From contig NC_084730.1 of NCBI RefSeq assembly GCF_033807575.1, positions 8,291,986 through 8,355,985 of the forward strand: DNA of 64,000 bases. The letters are read 5' to 3'. Both the position numbers and the translations under genes were made by a program. The notes below the pieces were generated by a model that searched no databases, was not told the origin of the DNA, and was given only the letters and a program-made list of their open reading frames with translations. The stretch comes from Cydia pomonella. Lineage: Eukaryota; Arthropoda; Insecta; Lepidoptera; Tortricidae. Of this stretch, positions 1 to 9,103 are shown one piece after another (position 1 is the first letter of the stretch; each line of letters starts with the position of its first letter).

Positions 1-184
1 CTTTAATTATGAATGTTTCAGTCAGACAAATTACATCAATATGCGAGTTCATTTCCTTCATTTCCCGAATGGCTACTTCTAGTTCACTCGATTTGTTCAA
101 CACTCCTGCTATATTCTGGTGTAAAATGCGAAATTGAGCTTTCCTATTCTTTACGAAAAAACCCTTCTTTTTTATCTTCTCCAT
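1..184 (-). CDS. LINE ORF2, N-terminal start of apurinic-type endonuclease (partial)
   Basis: Reading leftward from an ATG at 184-182 gives 61 open codons running off the window edge. They include an LHQNIAGVLNKSSEL segment and an ICLTET segment, the classic opening of the endonuclease domain of Jockey/CR1-type ORF2 proteins, which nick target DNA for retrotransposition. The ATG lies inside the last 41 bases of ORF1 in another frame, so ORF2 would be read by reinitiation or from an overlapping start. No stop is visible in the part shown. The clade is inferred from motifs only. Confidence 0.75.
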   Translation of the reverse strand, partial: MEKIKKKGFFVKNRKAQFRILHQNIAGVLNKSSELEVAIREMKEMNSHIDVICLTETFIIK

Positions 185-1931
185 TCAAGACTTGCTCGTT
201 TCTGGAACTTGTCGGATTACCTTTACTATCTTGGTTATGTGTATCATTCTTGTTGAATTCCTCATTATTCCATCTTATGTCTTCAATGGTTTCCTTTAAT
301 TTCATGCATATATTTTTAATCCCTAAGTTATTAATGTCCCCTGAGTGTCTCCTAAACATATCGTAGTCATATGACAGATTCTCATTTGAGTCCAAGAGAT
401 AGGCATATTCATACGTGTGTATATCTCGCCAAAGCATGTTATTAAAAGTTTCGACTCTCCAGTTAAAGAGATTAACACCGTTTCGACATTTGTATGTGGC
501 CGTGCATATAATGAAGTTTGTATGAAGTAACCCTTGCAGCGATTCCCTTATTATGGAAATTAAGGTATAGCAGTTAGTTGTGTATTTAAAGTCTTCTTCT
601 CCAATGAAAATAATGCAGTAGTCATCTTTTGTTAAGTTACTTGTTTTTAAATGGACGTCTTTTAAAATTTCCTTAATTCCTGCATTAGGTGACAAATAAT
701 GACATATCTGCGAGTTTTCCGCAAAACAAGTCGCAGCAATTTTTCGAAGCGCGTTCTTTTTATTGCTGCTTAGTAAAATGATTTTATTAGTTTTTTCCCT
801 AAGTTTTGGTGTAGGTTTCTCGCTACTCAGGATTTGGCCTTGACTATTATCAGAATTCCCCCCTAGTTTAGCTTTTTTGCCTAAGTTACCTTTGTTCGAT
901 TGGCAAGATTCATTTGAACTAGAGCTGTCTCTAAAGCAATCTCGTCTTACAGAACCTGTCCTTTCTTCCACAACAGGGGTAGAATGCCATGTACTTAAAT
1001 TTTTTGGTAATGGGGAAGGAGACGGAATTGATGGTGAAATTTTATTCTGTTCCTTAGTGTGTGTGTATTTATTTTTCCGCTTTCTACGTGAATTTCTTTG
1101 AGTTTTTTTTGGCGTTTTTTTATCAAAAATTGTTTTATACATGTTCATTTTTCTTTGATAATCTTCCATAGTTTTTTTTAGGTCACAGATTTCGCCGTTT
1201 AATCTATCAATTTTACTATGCGCACTTAAAAGCTGTACGTTTAGTTGGTCGATTTTTCCTTTAAGATTTTGTATGTCAGAGTTATTTTCTTGTCTCATGC
1301 TAGGCATGCTGCTCGCTGAATGTGGGCTGTCGTATCTGCTCGGTGAACAATTCAGGTCCTCATTGAGTGTATTGTTTGTTAAATTATCTAGAGACAAATG
1401 CAACGTTGTACTCACATTATTTACCACATCCTTACTACCCGAAGTGCCCGATGCCGAACGTTCCTGTTGATTTTCAAACGCGATTTTCATATTTGGTAAC
1501 TCAATATTCTCGATCTTGTCCTCTTCATTACACTTTTCCTCAGACGGTGTTATAAGTTCATTTGAGCTAGGAGACGCCCTGCCAGCCCGTAGGGTAGGTG
1601 ATCTGATTGGTTTTCTTCGGGTTATATTATCTATTAAAGGGGTTGTGGAGCTCGTAGTCTGAAATGTATTTTTGTGTGTCTCCGGTGTATTATTTTGTTT
1701 AAGTGATTGTGGGTCCGTTTTTCCTCTATTATTGTCTAAGCACGTTCTACATGTCCAATTCGACTTATTCTCCTTAGTCATTAAATTAAATCGTCTTATG
1801 GTTACTACGGCACAGTCCAAGTCAAATGTATGTTTACAAGTAGAACATTTAAGACATTCCTTTGGTCTGGTAACTGTTTTCCTGCATTTAATGCATGTCA
1901 GAGCACCTTTAATATTTTTTTGAAACGACAT
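144..1931 (-). CDS. LINE ORF1: PHD-like zinc ribbon plus SGNH/esterase-like domain, 595 aa
   Basis: An intact 595-residue reading frame. Residues 13-64 hold a Cys-rich PHD-like ribbon (C13, C16, C26, C29, C32, H34, C40, W59, C61, C64). Residues about 65-290 are low-complexity, Ser/Asn/Thr-rich, with a coiled-coil-like Leu/Ile/Lys stretch near 220-265 and a basic cluster near 275-290. Residues about 385-560 resemble the esterase-like domain of CR1-type ORF1 proteins, with NAGI and DDYCIIFIGEEDF blocks. The usual GDS nucleophile block reads LSS here, so catalytic activity is doubtful. ORF1 proteins of this kind bind element RNA and support retrotransposition. ORF2 begins in the overlapping frame just downstream. 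The intact frame suggests a young copy. Confidence 0.8.
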   Translation of the reverse strand: MSFQKNIKGALTCIKCRKTVTRPKECLKCSTCKHTFDLDCAVVTIRRFNLMTKENKSNWTCRTCLDNNRGKTDPQSLKQNNTPETHKNTFQTTSSTTPLIDNITRRKPIRSPTLRAGRASPSSNELITPSEEKCNEEDKIENIELPNMKIAFENQQERSASGTSGSKDVVNNVSTTLHLSLDNLTNNTLNEDLNCSPSRYDSPHSASSMPSMRQENNSDIQNLKGKIDQLNVQLLSAHSKIDRLNGEICDLKKTMEDYQRKMNMYKTIFDKKTPKKTQRNSRRKRKNKYTHTKEQNKISPSIPSPSPLPKNLSTWHSTPVVEERTGSVRRDCFRDSSSSNESCQSNKGNLGKKAKLGGNSDNSQGQILSSEKPTPKLREKTNKIILLSSNKKNALRKIAATCFAENSQICHYLSPNAGIKEILKDVHLKTSNLTKDDYCIIFIGEEDFKYTTNCYTLISIIRESLQGLLHTNFIICTATYKCRNGVNLFNWRVETFNNMLWRDIHTYEYAYLLDSNENLSYDYDMFRRHSGDINNLGIKNICMKLKETIEDIRWNNEEFNKNDTHNQDSKGNPTSSRNEQVLNGEDKKEGFFRKE

Positions 1932-2350
1932 TTTGCACTATGATTTGTTTATTATTGTCTAAAATTCTCAAAATAAACCAAAACAAACAAGTTCAATTGT
2001 CCCTCTACCACGATATCACAGGTAACACTCCAAAACAATGCCAAAAAGTAGATGTTGTATGGCGCTCGATCTCGAGATCCGTAATGAATGAGTTCCTTGG
2101 TACGGGGGCGCACAGTGATACTGCTGATTTGAACGCTTGCCGGCCGGTTTGCGATGAGTCATACTCGCTGTCCGCCGTACTTTAGACACCGTATTTATTT
2201 CTTCACTTTGCACTATGATATCTTTGCTAGTTCTAAGTCTTTTTTTATAACGAAAACACTTCTAAGTCTCACAAAATTGTAACATTGTGCTTGCACAAAC
2301 TCAACTCTTCACTCTTACTAAATAAATTATTATGCAATATAATACCACGC
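1932..2350 (-). other. probable LINE 5' untranslated region
   Basis: Noncoding sequence directly upstream of ORF1. The motif TTTGCACTATGAT occurs at about 1933 and again at about 2207, which could mark a repeated 5' UTR or promoter unit. The element's 5' boundary is not defined. Confidence 0.4.
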
Positions 2351-2465
2351 CTCTCTTTGCGGCATAGTCAATTAGGTCGTTTTTGGGCATGTTTGAAGAA
2401 CTCTAGCGCCTAAAACAAACAAAATATATAAAAAAAAACAAAAATGACCGACACAGATATTAAAA

Positions 2466-2753
2466 TAAATAAATAAATAATAAATAAATAAATATTATAG
2501 GACATTATTAAACAAATTGACTAAGTCCCACAGTAAGCTCAATAAGGCTTGTGTTGAGGGTACTTAGTCAACGATATATATAATATATAAATATTTATAA
2601 ATACTTAAATACATAGAAAACACCCATGACTCAGGAACAAATATCCATGCTCATCACACGAATAAATGCCCTTACCAGGATTTGAACCCGGGACCATCGG
2701 CTTCATAGGCAGAGTCACTACACTCACTACCCACGAGGCCAGACCGGTCGTCA
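2466..2753 (-). mobile_element. SINE family A (tRNA-derived), full-length-like copy
   Basis: Read on the minus strand it has the head GACCGGTCTGGCCT, a box B around GGGTTCAAATCC, then the body GATGAGCATGGATATTTGTT, a TATATATCGTTG stretch and a TTTATTTA tail. An extra short duplication of CACTAC sits in the head. The same family recurs at least ten times in the window. Confidence 0.85.
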
Positions 2754-2955
2754 GATATTGATAGTATTAATCTGTTTTCAAAATATCATTGCTCTAGCTT
2801 CAAAAACCACGGAGGAAACAGTCGAGTATGTTTGTATGGAGAAATGACCACTCCTGTTCCAAAGAAATTTTCGTTATCGAGCCTCGAAGAATGATTTGCT
2901 ACCCCGTCTCCGTACTAATTAAATATGTCAACACAACCTGCAAAACTAATTTGAA

Positions 2956-3378
2956 AACAAATCTGTAAAAATATTTGATAAGTCATTTTTAGCCGATCAA
3001 CAGCATGGTTTTGTTAGTAATAGGTCCACAGAGTCATTTTTAGCCGATCAACAGCATGGTTTTGTTAGTAATAGGTCCACAGAGTCATTTTTAGCCGATC
3101 AACAGCATGGTTTTGTTAGTAATAGGTCCACAGAGTCATTTTTAGCCGATCAACAGCATGGTTTTGTTAGTAATAGGTCCACAGTTTCTAGCCTTTTAGA
3201 TTATAAGCATTATTTGTGCAACTTTTATGCTACGCAAGATCAGGTAGATGCCATATACACAGACTTTTCGAAGGCGTTTGATAAGGTAGATCATCATATA
3301 CTCAGTCACAAAATTGAGGCCTATTATGGTATTCATAGTAGTCTTCTTCTGGGTTCAATTCTTAATAATCTTACTTGA
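2956..3378 (+). pseudogene. LINE reverse-transcriptase fragment with internally repeated motif
   Basis: A plus-strand frame without a start codon encodes SFLADQQHGFVSNRST, then VSSLLDYKHYL and AIYTDFSKAFDKVDHHIL. These are the QHGF-RST and D-F-S-K-A-F-D motifs of non-LTR reverse transcriptases. The frame is open through all four 51-bp repeats and stops at a TGA near 3376. Both ends of the domain are missing, so this is a dead fragment. Confidence 0.8.
2981..3184 (+). repeat. 4 x 51 bp in-frame tandem repeat inside the RT fragment
   Basis: Four units start at 2981, 3032, 3083 and 3134 with essentially no differences between them. Each unit encodes 17 residues including QHGFVSNRST, so the reading frame is kept. 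Confidence 0.95.
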
Positions 3379-3549
3379 TCGTATGTTTTTAATCATATAA
3401 GTTATGACTAATAAATAAAATAAAATAAAATAATTATAACTGATAATGTGTTACAAGTAAAACCATTATAAAAATAAGACGTTTTCTTTATTAAAAATTA
3501 CAAGAACTGAAATATAGGAATTATATATTTTTTGTATTAAAATGTAAAC

Positions 3550-4168
3550 ATTGGATCCGACCTCCCTAAGACTGGCGACTGTACGCCACATATAAATATG
3601 CTCTTGTGGCACGGACGTGGCCCGACTGGGACACCATGGATTATCTTGTCGAAAAAGTGCAGGTCGTTTTTCAAGATATGCGTCGCTTAATGACATAATC
3701 CGTCGATCTCTTGCCATCATCAATGCGCCTGCTCTTCTTGAGCCGACTGGCATTATCAGGGATGATGGCAAGAGGCCTGATGGGGTGTCCTTAGTTCCTT
3801 GGAGCCTGGGATGAATTTTAGTGTGGGATGCTACCTGCGTAGACACACTGGCACCGGCCCACCTCCAACGGACTAATGTCTAATGTCGTGCGGGCGCAGC
3901 GGCGGGAAGCGCCGAAATTTTGAAACGTAATAAATCTAAGAGCCCCGGTAGAGACTACCATTTTGTACCATTTGGCGTTGAAACTCTAGGTCCATGGGGT
4001 CCCAGCGCGCACAAGTTTTTTGGAGATATCGCGAAACGTCTGGTTGACGTAACTGGTGACCGAAGAGCTGGCGGCTTCCTCGCACAATTTATCAGTATTA
4101 CGATACAACGAGGAAATGCCGCCAGCATTCTTGGTACAATGCCTCAAGGGCCTATTTTAGATATAAGC
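3550..4168 (+). pseudogene. retroelement C-terminal nuclease-like fragment, two stops
   Basis: One plus-strand frame reads SCGTDVARLGHHGLSCRKSA, then NDIIRRSL, RDDGKRPDG, a stop (about 3812), VWDATCVDTLAPAHL, a second stop (about 3880), then VETLGPWGPSA and ISITIQRGNAASILGTMPQG. The Cys/His cluster followed by RPDG and WDAT resembles the restriction-like endonuclease tail found at the end of some invertebrate retroelement polyproteins; that class assignment is from memory. The stops make it a pseudogene. It interrupts duplicated copy A. A minus-strand relative lies at 56929-57125. Confidence 0.6.
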
Positions 4169-4589
4169 TAGTTATAGTAATCATATGTCCATTCCATTAT
4201 GTATATTGTTAAATGTTAACTTTAACGATGTCTCTTATAATCTTATTTAATCCCTCTTATTATTATTAACATCCATTACCTCAATTTATAATCAACCGCC
4301 TATTTCGTATTTACTTAAATTAATAATGACAAATTGTGTGGACAACTTTCAAACTAGCTGGGTTATTGGGACAACGAATACCAGCATTTGTAGTACAATA
4401 CAATGTATTTTTCACGATCAAAAACTTTATCTAAATTTTCTCAACGTGTACATTTTGTCACCTGCGTGTTTAAAAAAATCTAAAAAAAAATGTGGCTGCA
4501 TAAATCAACATGATTACTTTAACGTAGATAGCTAATGTTATCTAGTTTTAGGAGGTATCAATAACTCCATACCCCTTTAGTAGTCCCTT

Positions 4590-4800
4590 TACCTGGGCAC
4601 AACAGGATTCGAACGTGGGACCTCCTGCTTCGTAGGCAGAGTCACTACCGAGTACAGTCAGCGTCAAATACTTCGTAGCAGTCAAAGTAGCCAAATAGTT
4701 CGGTACACCATATATTTAGTATGGTGTACCGAACTATTTGGCCACTTTGACTGCTACGAAGTATTTGACGCTGACTGTACCGACTAAGAGGCCGTTAAGT
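4590..4800 (-). mobile_element. degenerate SINE-A head, split by a palindromic MITE
   Basis: Minus-strand remnant of the SINE-A tRNA-like head (CAGGATTCGAACGTGGGACC and GTAGGCAGAGTCACTAC). It is interrupted at 4653-4779. The counterpart in duplicated copy B is at 7870-7965, so the SINE predates the duplication. Confidence 0.6.
4653..4779. mobile_element. 127 bp palindromic MITE, TA-type target
   Basis: Near-perfect inverted repeat starting TACAGTCAGCGTCAAATACT and ending with its complement, with only a short loop around 4714-4720. It begins with TA and ends with TA, as expected of Tc1/mariner-derived MITEs. Confidence 0.8.
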
Positions 4801-4945
4801 TCGTAACGATGCTATCTTACGTCATCATTTTATTGACATCGACTTATAGAAAGTTTCACTTGTCTTCGAACTTTTTAAACGACATACCAAGTTGCACCCG
4901 TCAAAGCGGTGTATTCACATAACATCTACTACCGTCTCTCTCTAC

Positions 4946-5151
4946 CCGTACGAATTAACTGTGCACTCCGCTGGAATGCGACCCCTCTCCCGCTGCCCCG
5001 CGCGGCGCCCCGCATTCGCCGCAAGCGCTCAGTATCGATAGCATCTTTGTTGCCGTTGCACGTCTCGTTTTCATCGTCTAAATACGGTTTAAATCTCCTG
5101 TTGTTATTACTAGCTACTACTTAGCGCGAAGTGCACAGTTAATTCGTACGG
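4946..5151. mobile_element. inverted-repeat element just 3' of the secreted-protein gene
   Basis: Terminal inverted repeats CCGTACGAATTAACTGTGCA and its complement enclose about 150 bp of GC-richer sequence. The corresponding site in copy B (about 8100) lacks it, so it entered after or independently of the duplication. Confidence 0.7.
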
Positions 5152-5181
5152 ATTATATTTCTACACAACGCAACAAAATCT

Positions 5182-5730
5182 TTACATTCTTCTCTTAGCA
5201 GGTTGCACATTAATCCTTGCCTTCCAACAAGCCATAGTGTTCGTCTCCGTATTGAACGCTAAATTTGCAACGTACACACCATACTTCCTCGCACTATTAC
5301 CGTGGATCGCATGGTCCAGCTTATTAATATCTACCCTATTTATATTATATATCCCTTTTTTCAACATGCATTTTTTAGTAAAAGGAATCCCCAATGTATT
5401 GAAAAGCGCTTTCGCTACGAAACTTTCACATTTTAGTTTATCCAATTCAAAAATCTTCTCGACGCCTATTTGAGTTTCATAACCGACTGACAGCCACCCA
5501 TGATGCTTCTCTTCTTTAATATCTTCTTTCAATTCTACACGCCCTCGAAGATAACTTACTCCTTGGCTGTTATTATATATTTCGACATGAACTTCAAATG
5601 GTATTTCCTTTTTGTAAGGTAAGGGCGGATTCTCGCAAGTTTCTAGAGAGTTCCATGTCGCCACGTATTTTTCTGATGCGGATACAATTTCGAAATAAAT
5701 GGAAATTGTTAAAAGCGTACGTAATTTCAT
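5182..5730 (-). CDS. small secreted protein, copy A (intact, 182 aa)
   Basis: I choose the ATG at 5730-5728 (MKLRTLLTISIYFEIVSAS) because it starts a typical signal peptide and lies about 90 bp below a TATA box. The in-frame ATG at 5793 lies at or above the expected transcription start. The mature part of about 160 residues has four cysteines (ETCENP, KCESF, KKCML, MACWK), a YNNSQGVSYLRGRVEL strand-rich block and a basic end QPAKRRM. Size, signal peptide and cysteine spacing recall small insect secreted families such as DUF1091 or MD-2-like lipid-binding proteins, but I do not firmly recognise it. A duplicate at 8129-8770 conserves most residues, which supports coding. No intron is needed. 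Confidence 0.7.
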   Translation of the reverse strand: MKLRTLLTISIYFEIVSASEKYVATWNSLETCENPPLPYKKEIPFEVHVEIYNNSQGVSYLRGRVELKEDIKEEKHHGWLSVGYETQIGVEKIFELDKLKCESFVAKALFNTLGIPFTKKCMLKKGIYNINRVDINKLDHAIHGNSARKYGVYVANLAFNTETNTMACWKARINVQPAKRRM

Positions 5731-5784
5731 GGTGAGTGCAGCTTGAGTTATGCTCGTGTAACTAATAATTTTCCGAACTACATA

Positions 5785-5826
5785 CGCCATCATTTATCAA
5801 AGAATGAATGTCGTAATTATATACAT
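5785..5826 (-). promoter_or_regulatory. putative TATA-box promoter of the secreted-protein gene
   Basis: The minus strand shows TATATAA at 5824-5818. This predicts transcription starting near 5790, with a short leader before the ATG at 5730. Confidence 0.4.
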
Positions 5827-6390
5827 TTTGTTTGTTACATTGACATCCTGTAGCAAACATTTTCGATCGTGTTTCTTCAACCGCAACGCGACTGTGATCT
5901 TGGCTGTAAGTTTACATTAATTTTGTATCAAAAAAAAGATATTAAAACACAATTTTTCCGCGACTGTCCGATTTTAGTCTATTTCTTTAGGTAATTAAAT
6001 AAATTACGAGTAGACTTAATTTTAAAACAAACAAGGGCATAGCTGTGGTTGATATTTACAACAAACTGTGTCAAAATATTTTTAAGAATGTATATCTGTG
6101 ACGTTTACACAATAAAAGTGGAAGTCGACCTGGAGCTGTTCATATGCCCTGATTTTGTTAAATTATGTTTTATCCCTTTCCTACAAATACATATCAATAT
6201 CATTTCGAACTACAATCGTCCGAGATAGTATTTACGTTTAGTAGCAAATGTACACACTTGTACTAAACTACTCAATATTTAAACAAGCCCTAAGGCAAGT
6301 AGTGTACACACGCTCGTAAGGGCCTAATAAGATAAAAATAAATTATTGATTATCTCCGAAATGGAGTTAAGTAGAATACCGGTGTCTTTG
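5827..6390. other. no gene or recognisable element seen
   Basis: AT-rich noncoding sequence. The copy A/copy B similarity ends near 5850. I see no long open frame or repeat structure. Confidence 0.4.
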
Positions 6391-6660
6391 AGAAAGTTAC
6401 TTAATTTAAGCTCAGGATTTAGTGTTGTGAATTTAAGCTTCGAGGCGTAAATTACAAGACTCGAGTCGTGACTGCTGAGTCTAAAAGCCTTGAGCCTTAA
6501 AGCCTCGACCGTATAAGCCTCAATTAATAAGTTCTGCTTACGATCACAGAAACCTCGAGTAGATGCCTCAAGCTGTAAAGTCTCCTAAGCTTTGAAGGTT
6601 TAAGTCTATAAGGTTTGGAGCATTTAAGTCTTAAAAGCTTATAACAAATTAGATCAATCT
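6391..6660. repeat. degenerate GAGCCTTAAAG-type short repeats, block 1
   Basis: Many variants of an 11-13 bp theme (GAGCCTTAAAG, GCCTCGACC, AAGCCTCAATT, CCTCAAGCTG) occur in both orientations. They look like a decayed minisatellite. A second block is at 7010-7280. Confidence 0.55.
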
Positions 6661-6671
6661 ATTATTTGATT

Positions 6672-6990
6672 ATACAGGGTGCCCGTGAGGAACCTGAGAA
6701 ATTTTAACAGCGTAATCCTGAGGTCACTAGAATTAAAAAAATGTATATAAATTTTTGTGAAATAGGGGAAAAAAGAAAAATATATTCGGACTTTATCGCA
6801 TTTTTGTTTGTAAAGTATCAATTAGAGTGGATAAACAATACCTCTAAATGAAAAGGTCAAAGATTTTTTTTCATCAGCTGATCAATTTCATGAGTGACAT
6901 CATTCTTTTTGCGATCTGTTAATCACTACCTACACCCAGACATGACTACAAAGTGGCAACGTAGTTAGGTTCATAATACTCTTAAAAAAC
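6672..6990. mobile_element. probable decayed DNA-transposon fragment between the short-repeat blocks
   Basis: Begins ATACAGGGTGCCCGTGAGGA with GAAATTTTAACAGCGTAATC following. This resembles the left end of the inverted-repeat family at 25907-26259 and 20015-20480. It separates the two blocks of short degenerate repeats. Confidence 0.4.
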
Positions 6991-7009
6991 TCAATAATAC
7001 TTTCTGCCT

Positions 7010-7280
7010 AGAACGCTCATTGTTTGAGCTCTTACCGCTTGACTAAGCCTTCAAGGTTCGGGGGGCTTGAGCTTTCAATAGGCCCGAGTTTTTAAAGCTT
7101 GAGCTCTCCTATGAAGCCCGAGCCTTAAAGACTTACTCTTAAGAGCTCGTAAAAAGCTTGAGTCGTTAAGGTTCTGAATCGTTATTGAGCTCAAACCTTC
7201 AACGCTTAAGTCTTCAAAGCTTGAACCTTCAAGGTTTGAGAGTCTTTAAGGTTTCAAAGTCTTCAAGACTAGTCTTTTAA
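7010..7280. repeat. degenerate AAGCTTGAGCCTT-type short repeats, block 2
   Basis: Repeated GCTTGAGC, AAGCTTGAACCTTC and TTCAAGGTTTGAG motifs, similar to block 1. The two blocks were probably one array split by the insert at 6672-6990. Confidence 0.55.
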
Positions 7281-8128
7281 CAATACTATCCGGAGTGCAC
7301 CCTTGAAATTAACGGAAATCAAAAATATAAATAAATCATTGTCTGATTGAATTATAACTGTATGACTAATTGTAACAGATAATGTGTTACAAGTAAAACC
7401 ATTATAAAACTAAGACGTTTTCTTTATTAAATTTCTCTTAGCCGGAATCTCTCTTAAATGGGGATTATAAGAATTATAACATCTTTGTTAAAATATAAAA
7501 TATAACGATTTCTTTTATTTAATCCCTCTTATAATTACTAACATCCATTACCTTAATTTATGATTAACAATAGTAAATATATATAATGATATATGATATT
7601 TTCGCATTTTGAAGTTCTTGTTTGAATAACTTTCAATTTTAGTAGATTCACTTGGTACCACTCATTCCATTACTTCGTAGCAGAAGCGTATTTTTCACGA
7701 TCAAAAACTTTAAACTCAATTTGCTCAAGTTATACATTTTGTCACGTGCGTGTTTTAAAAAATCTTAAAAAATAAATGTTGCATATATCAACATGATTGT
7801 TTCGTACGTAGATAGCTCATTTTATTTAGTTTTAGGTGGTATTAATACCTTCATACCGCTTAAGCGGTCCCTTAACCTGGGCACAATCACAAATAAATGC
7901 CCTTACAGGGATTCAAACCCGGGCCCTCCTGTTTCGCACTATCGACTAGACTTGAAAGCCATTAATTATAATATTTAAAAATTATGCTATCTTACGTCAT
8001 GACTTTATCGACAATGACCTATAGTAAATTTCACTTGCCCTCGAACTTAACGTCACGTCATACCATGTTGCACCCGTCAATGTGGTGTATGCACATAACA
8101 CCTATTTCTACACAACGAAACAATATTT

Positions 8129-8770
8129 TCACATTCTTCTCTTAGCCGGTTGCACATTCATCCTTGCCTCCCAACAAGCCATCGTGTGCGTCTCAGTATT
8201 GAACGCTATAATCGCCACATACACACCATACTTCCCCGCACTGTTTCCATGGAACGCATGGTACAGTTTATTAATATCTACCCTATTCATATTATAAATC
8301 CCTTTCTTCATCATGCACTTTTTAGCAAAAGGAATCCCCAATCCATTTAAAAGCGCTTTCAATGCGAAACTTTCACATCCTAGTTTATCTAATTTATAGA
8401 TCCATTCGACGCCGTTTTTTGTTTCGAAGCCGGTTGACATGGACGCGTGATGCTTATCTTCTTTAATATCTTCTTTCAATTCTACACGTCCTCGAAGATA
8501 ACTTACTCCTTGGCTGTTATTATATATTTCGACATGAGCTTTAAGTGGAATATCTTTTTTGTAAGGCAAGGGCGGGTTATCGCAGGTTTCTAAAGATTTC
8601 CATGCCGCCACGTATTTTTACTTATTTATTTATTTATTTAATCTTTATTGCACAAAAGAAAACCTTATAGTACAAAAGGCGGACTTAATGCCATGAGGTC
8701 CGTATTATTTTTCTGATACGAATATATTTTTGAAATACATGGAAATTGTTAAAAGCGCACGTAATTTCAT
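8129..8770 (-). pseudogene. small secreted protein, copy B, interrupted by a LINE tail
   Basis: The signal-peptide part starts at 8770 (MKLRALLTISMYFKNIFVSEK) and hits a TAA at 8707-8705 created by an inserted retroelement tail. Beyond the insert the frame resumes near 8617 and runs to 8129, with the same four cysteines and the same QPAKRRM end as copy A. The mature domain has no further stop or frameshift, so the disruption is probably recent. Without splicing out the insert, only a 21-residue peptide is made. Confidence 0.75.
8618..8706 (-). mobile_element. 5'-truncated LINE 3' tail inserted in gene copy B
   Basis: The minus strand shows the 3' end CATTAAGTCCGCCTTTTGTA, then GTGCAATAAAG-like sequence and AAATAAATAAAT. 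The same tail occurs at 47820-47928, 53990-54120 and 61450-61560. It sits between TATTTTT-like flanks, a probable short target duplication. Confidence 0.75.
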
Positions 8771-8964
8771 GGTGAGATCAGTAAGGCATGCTGGTATAAC
8801 TTATTGTGATTTAAAACTACATAGATTATTAATGTTATTATTTATCAACGAACGAATGTCGTTATTAGTTTTGTACATGTTTTTGACCGTTGGGGTTCAA
8901 TGGGTTCGAGAGGATACATGTCAAGAATATATGATACCTTAGTTACCTTGATTACGTTCGCCAT

Positions 8965-9103
8965 TTCTCTATCTGAAGGTTGTCTGGAAGAGATCGCTGT
9001 TTAGCGATAAGTCCGCCTGTTGTTACCTACATATTTATACCTTTACATACTTTGTACCATTTTTTTTTGTAGTGTGCAATAAAGCATTTTATTATTATTA
9101 TTA
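8965..9103 (+). mobile_element. LINE 3' tail
   Basis: GTCTGGAAGAGATCGCT, TTAGCGATAAGTCCGCCTG and GTGCAATAAAGCATTTTATT followed by TTA repeats. The same 3' end recurs at 18410-18600 (minus strand) and 24190-24304. Confidence 0.65.

Larger units (their letters stand above)
3436..5850. repeat. segmental duplication, copy A
   Basis: Aligns collinearly with 7372-8870: the left end around ATAATGTGTTACAAGTAAAA, the noncoding ATCCCTCTTAT block, the CACATAACA block and the secreted-protein gene. Copy A carries insertions absent from copy B: the retroelement fragment (about 3546-4200), the palindromic MITE in the SINE remnant (4653-4779) and the terminal-inverted-repeat element at 4946-5151. The stretch 4169-4590 is otherwise AT-rich and featureless. 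Confidence 0.8.
7372..8870. repeat. segmental duplication, copy B
   Basis: Direct-orientation duplicate of 3436-5850 without the later insertions of copy A. 7372-7869 is noncoding; a decayed SINE-A head follows at 7870-7965. The broken secreted-protein copy occupies the right part. Confidence 0.8.

Noticed and set aside
5237..5473. Plus-strand frames opposite the secreted-protein genes (also 8082-8350)
   Set aside because: They are shadows of the conserved minus-strand frames.
5731..5793. Longer start (MMAYVVRK...) for the secreted-protein copy A
   Set aside because: It lies about 30 bp from the TATA box, at or above the expected transcription start. The internal MKLRTLL start gives a proper signal peptide and is conserved in copy B.
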